Assembly: GCF_002027555.1 (NCBI RefSeq) | Contig: NZ_MXAP01000051.1 | Location: 1 to 12,181, forward strand | DNA length: 12,181 nt | DNA from: Moraxella equi | GTDB lineage: Bacteria > Pseudomonadota > Gammaproteobacteria > Pseudomonadales > Moraxellaceae | Direction of reading: 5' to 3' | Shown: one piece after another, positions 7,895 through 12,181 of the stretch | Numbering within the stretch: the first letter of the stretch is position 1 | Layout of the letters: the number at the start of each line of letters is the position of its first letter | The notes under the pieces: generated by a model | What the model was told of the DNA's origin: nothing | The model's database searches: none | The model's input: only the letters and a program-made list of their open reading frames with translations | Program-made: the position numbers and the translations under genes

Positions 7895-7932
7895 TTGTAC
7901 AAAAACTAAGCTTGGTACAAACAGAATATTCT
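7895..7932. promoter_or_regulatory. Two small symmetric elements in the hmuT leader
   Basis: The 125-base hmuS-hmuT spacer (7826-7950) holds an inverted repeat TTGTAC (7895-7900) / GTACAA (7915-7920) with a 14-base gap, then a perfect 10-base palindrome AGAATATTCT (7923-7932). The palindrome ends 5 bases before the GAGGAGA ribosome binding site (7938-7944) of hmuT. No convincing sigma70 promoter was found. Either element may be an operator, an RNA hairpin, or chance in AT-rich DNA. Confidence 0.3.
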
Positions 7933-7950
7933 ATTTTGAGGAGAAATGCT

Positions 7951-8745
7951 ATGAAATTATTTGTAAAGAGTTTGTTGGTTGGGGTAGTTTTTACTACTAC
8001 CCTTGCCAATGCTTATGAGCGTATCGTGGTATTAAGTGGTGATGTGGGCGATATTGTTACTGCATTGGGTGATGCCAAAAAAGTGGTGGGACGAGACAAT
8101 ACGAACAGAAATCCTGCCTTAGCTCATGCCAAATCTATCGGAACACATAGAAATCTGACACCTGAACCGATTGTTGCCTTAAAACCTGATCTGGTTCTTG
8201 GTAGTTATATGGTGCAACCACCTACTTTATATAAACGCTTAAACAGTTTAAAGATCAAGGCGGTTAATGTTGCCCCTACCGAGAGTGCGACGGATTATAT
8301 CAAAGCGATCACCACAATCGGTCAATATTTAGGTAAAGAGCAACAAGCAAAAAAATTATCAAGCAGATGGCAACAGGGTATGGCTACCAAAAAACCAACA
8401 AAGGTTCGCTATTTGTTGAGTTACGACGGACGTATTGTAGCAGGTAAAGGCACGGTGGGCGATGAACTGATTAAACGAGCAGGTGGTGTGAACGCAGTAA
8501 ACATTCAAGGATTAAAGCCACTTTCTCGTGAAGGTTGGCTCGCCGCCAAAGCCGATGTCATCATTATCGCTAAGCACAACCAAGCCACGCTTGGAACGAT
8601 CAGTGAATTTATCAAACGCCCAGAGATTTCAGCAAACCCTGCCGCCAAAAAAGGTAAAGTATATTATTGGCCTGCTAATGACTTTTTAAGATATGGACTT
8701 GATAGTCCAGAAATCGTGAGCAAACTGCATGCTTTAGCGAAATGA
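7951..8745 (+). CDS. hmuT: Periplasmic haem-binding protein HmuT
   Basis: A 264-residue periplasmic binding protein of the cluster A-I (BtuF/FecB-like, Peripla_BP_2) fold, which delivers haem to HmuUV. ATG 7951 has a strong GAGGAGA ribosome binding site 6 bases upstream; an in-frame TTG at 7912 would add a non-signal extension and was rejected. The signal peptide is residues 1-21, ending ANA. Mature sequence begins YERIVVLSGDVGDIVTALG, the standard first strand of the family, followed by VVGRDNT and VALKPDLVLG. HmuT/ShuT/PhuT proteins bind haem through a tyrosine in this first-lobe region. Here the family's TSxYP-like segment reads TNRNP (51-55) and the GYxR-like segment reads GTHR (64-67), so neither tyrosine is present and H66 is a possible substitute. 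The gene is separated from hmuU by 22 bases. A siderophore substrate is possible but less likely next to hmuS. Confidence 0.87.
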   Translation: MKLFVKSLLVGVVFTTTLANAYERIVVLSGDVGDIVTALGDAKKVVGRDNTNRNPALAHAKSIGTHRNLTPEPIVALKPDLVLGSYMVQPPTLYKRLNSLKIKAVNVAPTESATDYIKAITTIGQYLGKEQQAKKLSSRWQQGMATKKPTKVRYLLSYDGRIVAGKGTVGDELIKRAGGVNAVNIQGLKPLSREGWLAAKADVIIIAKHNQATLGTISEFIKRPEISANPAAKKGKVYYWPANDFLRYGLDSPEIVSKLHALAK

Positions 8746-8767
8746 TCGGCTTGATAAGCTAATAACG

Positions 8768-9778
8768 ATGACAAAGTTTTTTAACAAATCACCCCTAATC
8801 TCTTTGGTGCATGTCAGTATTGGTGTTTTACTGATTGGACTGGTGATATTTTTGGCATTAGGGGTGGGGTTTGGCACTTGGGAGAATCCCTTGCGAATGG
8901 ATGAGATTGCTTGGCAGATTCGCTACCCACGTATTTTGACCGCCTTATTGGTGGGCTTGTGCTTATCGGTGGGTGGTTCGGCATTACAAGCTTTATTCCA
9001 AAATCCCTTAGCCGACCCTAGCTTGATTGGCACTTCTGGTGGTGCAGCGTTGGGTGTGGTATTTGTCTTGTCGTTGGGTCTTGGTGAGATGTCTTTTCTG
9101 GGTCTTGATTTGGCAGGTATTGGTGTATCGCTTTTTGCCTTTTTGGGAGCGATGAGTGTTTGTGGGCTGATTTTATTATTTTATCGCCTGTTTGGTGGTG
9201 GTCAGGTAGGGTTGCTCATTTTGGGATTTGTGATGAGTGCATTTTGTGGAGCATTGGTCAGTTTGGTTTTGTTCATGTCGGATGATTTGACTTTGCGGTC
9301 GGCGACTAATTGGCTGTCTGGATCTATGGCGGAGGCGGGCTTTGTGCCATTTTCCTATGTGCTTGTTGCAATCGGTTTTGGACTTGTGATTTTATTACCA
9401 ATGGGACGCAAGCTAGATATTTTAATGCTCGGTGAAAAAACCGCCATTTCTATGGGGCAAGATGTTGGTAAGATTCGCCTTTTGACGGTCATTGGTGCAG
9501 CACTTTTAACTGCTTCGGCGGTGGCATTAGCGGGTGTGATTGGATTTATTGGCATGATGATTCCAAATTTGCTGGCCTATGCATGGGGCGGATCTCGCAC
9601 ACGACTCATGATAGGCTCTGGAGTACTAGGGGCAGTAGCAATGCTTATTATTGATACGGTTGCACGTTTCTTGACTTATCCTGTTGATGTGCCTGTCGGT
9701 ATTGTGTTAGCACTCATTGGCTCACCGTTCTTTATATGGATTTTCATCAAAACCAATCAAAGAGGCAATCGTGGCTGA
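8768..9778 (+). CDS. hmuU: Haem ABC transporter permease HmuU (FecCD family)
   Basis: A 336-residue inner-membrane permease of the FecCD/BtuC family, with about ten hydrophobic segments and the expected length. The family signature is clear near residues 55-95: RYPRILTALLVGLCLSVGG, ALQALFQNPLADPSLIGTSGGAALG. Later blocks include ALAGVIGFIGMMIP and DTVARFLTYPVDVPVGIVLALIGSPFF. The segment normally reading FVGLxxPHxxR before the ATPase-contacting loop is IGMMIPNLLAYAWGG here, so the usual His and Arg are absent. The ribosome binding site is weak (TAAG upstream of ATG 8768), so translation may depend on coupling to hmuT. The 3' end overlaps hmuV by 8 bases. The permease family also carries siderophores and cobalamin; the haem assignment rests on hmuS and hmuT. 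Confidence 0.9.
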   Translation: MTKFFNKSPLISLVHVSIGVLLIGLVIFLALGVGFGTWENPLRMDEIAWQIRYPRILTALLVGLCLSVGGSALQALFQNPLADPSLIGTSGGAALGVVFVLSLGLGEMSFLGLDLAGIGVSLFAFLGAMSVCGLILLFYRLFGGGQVGLLILGFVMSAFCGALVSLVLFMSDDLTLRSATNWLSGSMAEAGFVPFSYVLVAIGFGLVILLPMGRKLDILMLGEKTAISMGQDVGKIRLLTVIGAALLTASAVALAGVIGFIGMMIPNLLAYAWGGSRTRLMIGSGVLGAVAMLIIDTVARFLTYPVDVPVGIVLALIGSPFFIWIFIKTNQRGNRG

Positions 9779-10532
9779 ACTTTTTACCCTGCAAAATTTG
9801 ACAATCAAAACCGCTCAAAAAACTTTACTTAACATTCCAAATCTTGTGGTTCCACAAGGTAAATTGGTCAGTCTAATTGGAGCAAATGGGGCGGGAAAAT
9901 CTACGCTGTTAAGTGCTTTATTGGGACAGACGGACAGTGCTACATTAAGTGGAAAAATTTTGTGTCAAAACCGTCCGATTGACAGCGTGATTAAAGAAGG
10001 TCAAATTGCTTTGGTAGGGCAGCATGAATATTTTGAGTTACCTTTGACGACATTGGAATATGCCTTGCTTGGTGTTGCACCCCAACTAGCATGGTATCAG
10101 CAACCAAACCAAAATGATACTAAAAAAGCATTGGCACTCCTAAGTAGTTTTGAACTTGACACTTTTGCCCATAAACGCATCACGAGCTTGTCTGGGGGAG
10201 AACGTCAACGTGTTGCGATTGTACGAGCGTTGATGCAAGACACACAAATTTTACTTCTTGACGAACCTACTAATCATTTAGATATCAAGCATGAGCGGGC
10301 ATTGTTTGTATATTTAAGAAACCTAGTAAAACAAGAACAAAAAAGTCTCGTGGTGGTTTTACATAATTTAACCTATGCTTACCGATACAGTGATGAGATT
10401 ATTGCCTTAAAAGCAGGCGAGCTTGTCACTCAGGGCGTGCCAGACATGGTAATGAATGAGACAGTACTCGCCACACTTTATGACACGCCCATCAGACGTT
10501 ATCATACCGACGATGGGGTGATGATTGGATAG
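9771..10532 (+). CDS. hmuV: Haem ABC transporter ATPase HmuV
   Basis: A 253-residue cytoplasmic ATPase that powers HmuU. I chose GTG 9771, preceded by AGAGG at 9761-9765 with 5-base spacing and giving MAELFTLQNLTI, a typical N-terminus for the family; the longer TTG start at 9717 lies deep in hmuU. All ABC motifs are present: Walker A GANGAGKST (37-45), Q-loop VGQ, signature LSGGERQRV (140-148), Walker B ILLLDEP with D164 and E165, and the switch histidine H198 in VVLHNL. The segment after the Q-loop (HEYFELPLTTLEYALLG) departs from the FPFTVxEVVxxGR style of siderophore ATPases. The gene overlaps hmuU by 8 bases and is the last of the operon. Confidence 0.92.
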   Translation: MAELFTLQNLTIKTAQKTLLNIPNLVVPQGKLVSLIGANGAGKSTLLSALLGQTDSATLSGKILCQNRPIDSVIKEGQIALVGQHEYFELPLTTLEYALLGVAPQLAWYQQPNQNDTKKALALLSSFELDTFAHKRITSLSGGERQRVAIVRALMQDTQILLLDEPTNHLDIKHERALFVYLRNLVKQEQKSLVVVLHNLTYAYRYSDEIIALKAGELVTQGVPDMVMNETVLATLYDTPIRRYHTDDGVMIG

Positions 10533-10578
10533 TTGGGTTGGTTTTAAAATAAGTGCACTCATAACTGTACGATAACGA

Positions 10579-10606
10579 AATGATGTATTTATAAAAAAGC
10601 GTCATT
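10579..10606 (+). terminator. Weak hairpin downstream of hmuV
   Basis: AATGATG (10579-10585) can pair with CGTCATT (10600-10606), including one G-U pair, across a 14-base loop, followed by ATTTTC. The stem is short and AT-rich, so it is only a weak candidate for the end of the haem operon. Nothing else recognisable is in the spacer 10533-10624. Confidence 0.25.
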
Positions 10607-10624
10607 ATTTTCATGTTTTAAGTA

Positions 10625-10639
10625 GACCTCCTGCAAAAC
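10625..10639. repeat. Left terminal inverted repeat of the IS5-type element
   Basis: GACCTCCTGCAAAAC is the reverse complement of bases 1-15 with one mismatch. It lies immediately after TA, the presumed duplicated target. This match was used to fix the left boundary of the element. Confidence 0.75.
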
Positions 10640-11031
10640 CCCTCCTATACTAAAACACCCCAATGAACTATGAAGCATCCACACACTTATCTGATGAAAA
10701 GTTTAAACGCTTAATTGGTGTTGAGCAAGAAGTCTTTAACAACATGCTTGCTTGTTTAGAGCAAGCACAAGCGACTGTCCATCAAAAAGGCGGTAGAAAA
10801 CTCAAAATTGGCATGCCCAATTTGTTAATGGCAACCTTGCAGTATTTTAAAGAATATCGCACCTATGAGCAGATAGTCGCTGACTTTGGCATCCATGAAA
10901 GCACCCTTATCCGTAAAAGCCATTGGATTGAAACTGTGCTTAGTAAGCAAGGCTTTGCTATTGCCACACAAACCCCCACCAAAGATGACATTGTCATTGT
11001 GGATGTCAGTGAAGTGCGTGTTAATCGTCCT

Positions 11032-11038
11032 AAAAAAA
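11032..11038 (+). other. A7 tract, possible -1 frameshift site of the IS5-type transposase
   Basis: Seven consecutive A follow the CCT proline codon, read as AAA AAA Acc in the transposase frame. Slipping back one base here opens the frame that continues at 12170 as NQALM after the RPKK motif. IS elements of this kind can use A-rich slippery sites to join two frames. A simple loss of one A from an A8 tract would look the same. Confidence 0.4.
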
Positions 11039-11041
11039 CCA
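11034..11041. repeat. Target site duplication, left copy
   Basis: AAAAACCA here is identical to 12162-12169. The two copies lie immediately outside the GG...CC ends of the inserted IS256-like element, and 8 bp is a usual duplication size for the IS256 family. Confidence 0.85.
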
Positions 11042-11065
11042 GGTCTAATAGACAAAAATCCTGCT
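11042..11065. repeat. Left terminal inverted repeat of the IS256-like element
   Basis: The repeat begins GGTCTAATAGAC and pairs with the right end at 12138-12161 with four mismatches in 24 bases (positions 3, 4, 17 and 18 from the tip). The core TAATAGACAAAA is identical in both ends. Confidence 0.85.
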
Positions 11066-11113
11066 CCCACCCCATTTGAAGTCTGATACCATATAGCTTT
11101 GAATGGGTTTTTT

Positions 11114-12045
11114 ATGAAAGTTAAAAAGTATGTCCCCACTGTGGCTCTGTAAACACCAAGAAAAATGGCAAAAAGCAGGGTAAACAAGAAAGATGGTGCA
11201 AGGATTGTTTTAGGTATTTTCTTGATAAAACTTACATCAGCAATGATAAGCTTTGGCAAGAATACACCCAAGGCAAACAAACCTACAAACAACTTGCCAT
11301 TAAGTACAACTTATCAGTGAGAACCATACAAAGACGGCTTGATAAGGTGAGTGTTGTCAAAGCTGTCATTACAAACAATCAAAACAGCCCTATTGGTCTT
11401 ATCATGGACACCACTTACTTTGGTAGAGACTTTGGTATCATGGTGTTTATGGATAATGTGTCAGGTAGGGTCTTACATTATGCCTTTGTTAAGTATGAAA
11501 CCAATGATTGATACCGCATGGGTGTTTATGCCATAAAAGATAAGTTTGCCTTGCATGGCATTACCTGTGATGGCAGATGGGGTTTATTAGGTGGCTTTGG
11601 AGACATACCCACACAAATGTGCCACTTTCATCAAATTGCCATTGTTCGGCGTTATTTAACCAAAAGCCCCAAACACAAAGCAAGTCAAGAGCTCTTACTC
11701 TTAGCTAAGAGCTTAATTACCAGTAATCAGCAGTGCTTTGGTAAAGCCCTAGATGAATGGCATGACAAGCATAAAGACTATCTTGATGAACGCACCACCA
11801 ATGACGAGGGTAAAAGTTGGTATACTCACAAAAGACTAAGAAGTGGTTATCACAGTCTAAAAAGAAATCTGCCTTACTTGTTTGTTTACCTACAAAACCA
11901 AACAGCCCATAACCTTACCCCAAACACAACCAACAAACTAGAAGGGTTATTTAGTCATCTTAAACAATCTTTACGTTGTCATCAAGGACCAACCAAGCAA
12001 AGAAAGCAGAAGTTTATTGAGAGTTTCTTGCAAGATTATGCTTAA
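11114..12045 (+). pseudogene. IS256-like transposase, variant zinc-binding type, broken by a frameshift and a stop
   Basis: The intended product is about 310 residues. ATG 11114 reads MKVKKY and then leaves the frame; one base is missing just before the codon at 11131, after which the protein continues CPHCGSVNTK. Cysteines at codons 11131, 11140, 11197 and 11206 form a CxxC-x18-CxxC zinc knuckle. A helix-turn-helix follows (YKQLAIKYNLSVRTIQRRL). The catalytic acidic residues are probably D at 11407 (IMDTTYF), D at 11569 (CDGRWGL) and E at 11941 (NKLEGLF), with the typical CHFHQ segment between the last two. A TGA at 11509-11511 interrupts the frame after KYETND; the same frame resumes at once with YRMGVYAI and is open to 12045. 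Two separate lesions make the copy almost certainly inactive on its own, though a full-length copy elsewhere could mobilise it through its intact ends. Confidence 0.85.
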
Positions 12046-12095
12046 CTGAACCTAAGAATAACCCCCACATTGCTCTGTATTATTTCTCTTGTCTG

Positions 12096-12117
12096 TTAGC
12101 AGGAAAAATGTCTATTA
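12096..12117. repeat. Second, subterminal copy of the IS right-end sequence
   Basis: The 22 bases here start TTAGCAGG and end TGTCTATTA. They match 12136-12157, inside the true right end, at 18 of 22 positions, in the same orientation and 40 bases further in. It may be an extra transposase-binding site or the fossil of an earlier end. Confidence 0.6.
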
Positions 12118-12137
12118 GAGGGTGATGCGGGGATTTT

Positions 12138-12161
12138 AGCAGGGATTTTGTCTATTATGCC
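12138..12161. repeat. Right terminal inverted repeat of the IS256-like element
   Basis: The tip reads GTCTATTATGCC and the reverse complement begins GGCATAATAGAC, matching the left end at 20 of 24 bases. The flanking target copy starts at the next base. Confidence 0.85.
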
Positions 12162-12169
12162 AAAAACCA
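12162..12169. repeat. Target site duplication, right copy
   Basis: AAAAACCA is identical to 11034-11041. Beyond it, the IS5-type transposase sequence resumes and runs off the window end. Confidence 0.85.
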
Positions 12170-12181
12170 AGCATTGATGTA

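Larger units (their letters stand above)
10663..11079 (+). pseudogene. IS5-family transposase, N-terminal part, disrupted by an IS
   Basis: The reading frame from ATG 10663 gives about 126 genuine residues to 11041, then runs into the inserted IS and stops at 11077-11079. The genuine part has the layout of an HTH_Tnp_4/DDE_Tnp_4 transposase. A helix-turn-helix region at about 45-75 contains LLMATLQYFKEYRTYEQI and FGIHESTLIRK. The first catalytic aspartate is probably D114 in IVDVSEVRVNRPKK. The sequence resumes at 12170. Joining it in the original frame gives a stop within three codons, but a -1 shift at the A7 tract (11032-11038) gives PKKNQALM, which resembles the family continuation. The gene is therefore either part of a two-frame transposase or a frameshifted remnant. 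It is inactive here because of the insertion. Confidence 0.8.
11042..12161 (+). mobile_element. Complete IS256-like element (zinc-finger transposase type), 1120 bp
   Basis: The boundaries are fixed by three agreeing signs. The ends match as imperfect inverted repeats over 24 bases (11042-11065 and 12138-12161, 20 of 24), both starting GG. An 8-bp duplication, AAAAACCA, flanks the element exactly. The IS5-type gene is interrupted and resumes at that point. One transposase gene (11114-12045) fills most of the element and is broken. The type is recognised from the transposase: a CxxC...CxxC N-terminus with an IS256-like catalytic part. No passenger gene is present. Confidence 0.88.
10625..12181 (+). 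mobile_element. IS5-type element, left part, interrupted by a second IS and cut by the window end
   Basis: The element starts at GACCTCCTGCAAAAC (10625-10639), directly after a TA target at 10623-10624. Its end matches the IS end at 1-15 in inverted orientation. A transposase gene follows 38 bases inside. TA targeting and a possibly split transposase frame suggest the IS427 group of the IS5 family, as I recall that group. Bases 11042-12161 are a later insertion. The right end is not in the window; 12170-12181 are the resumed element, after the 3' target copy at 12162-12169. Confidence 0.8.

Noticed and set aside
10825..11292. 155-residue minus-strand open frame spanning the IS junction
   Set aside because: It crosses the boundary between two different mobile elements (11041/11042), so it cannot be an ancestral gene, and it has no family motif.
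1..12181. CRISPR arrays, tRNA or rRNA genes, riboswitches
   Set aside because: I saw no regularly spaced repeats, no tRNA cloverleaf or rRNA sequence, and no known riboswitch core in the spacers.

Overview
The window is AT-rich bacterial DNA. It carries one long plus-strand haem (heme) acquisition locus at 112-10532, bounded on both sides by ends of what looks like the same insertion sequence. Base composition, Gram-negative architecture (outer-membrane TonB receptor, TonB, periplasmic binding protein) and the style of the IS transposases suggest a gammaproteobacterium of the Moraxellaceae, most likely Moraxella. That assignment is inferred from general resemblance and no database was consulted.

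Region 1 (1-111): the first 15 bases are the terminal inverted repeat of an IS that lies mostly outside the window. It is followed by a TA dinucleotide, a Fur-box-like sequence (29-47) and a near-consensus sigma70 promoter (TTGACA 52-57, 17 bp, TAATAT 75-80). This is the only strong promoter I can see for the locus.

Region 2 (112-10532): eight genes, all on the + strand. They encode a ChaN-family haem-binding protein, an exported S9 prolyl-oligopeptidase-type peptidase, a TonB-dependent outer-membrane receptor, TonB, a HemS/HmuS cytoplasmic haem-handling protein, and the HmuT-HmuU-HmuV periplasmic binding protein, permease and ATPase. Together they give a full route: the receptor takes up haem with energy from TonB, HmuT collects it in the periplasm, HmuUV imports it, and HmuS receives or degrades it. 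ExbB and ExbD are not in the window. Gene starts and spacing (2-nt gap, 1-nt overlap, 22-nt gap, 8-nt overlap) show operon-like packing in blocks. Longer leaders before the receptor, hmuS and hmuT each contain a short palindrome just upstream of the ribosome binding site.

Region 3 (10533-12181): a 92-base spacer, then a TA target and the left end of an IS5-type element (10625 onward) with the start of its transposase gene. That gene is split by a second, complete element of the IS256-like zinc-finger type (11042-12161, 1120 bp). I could define the second element exactly: 24-bp imperfect terminal repeats and an identical 8-bp target duplication AAAAACCA on both sides. Its own transposase is broken by a frameshift near the start and an in-frame TGA. 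The last 12 bases return to the IS5-type gene.

The most interesting points are the paired IS ends that make the haem locus look like a mobile cassette, the nested insertion into an A7 tract where a -1 shift would restore the IS5 reading frame, the exported S9 peptidase inside a haem operon, and the absence of the usual haem-ligand residues in the receptor and in HmuT.
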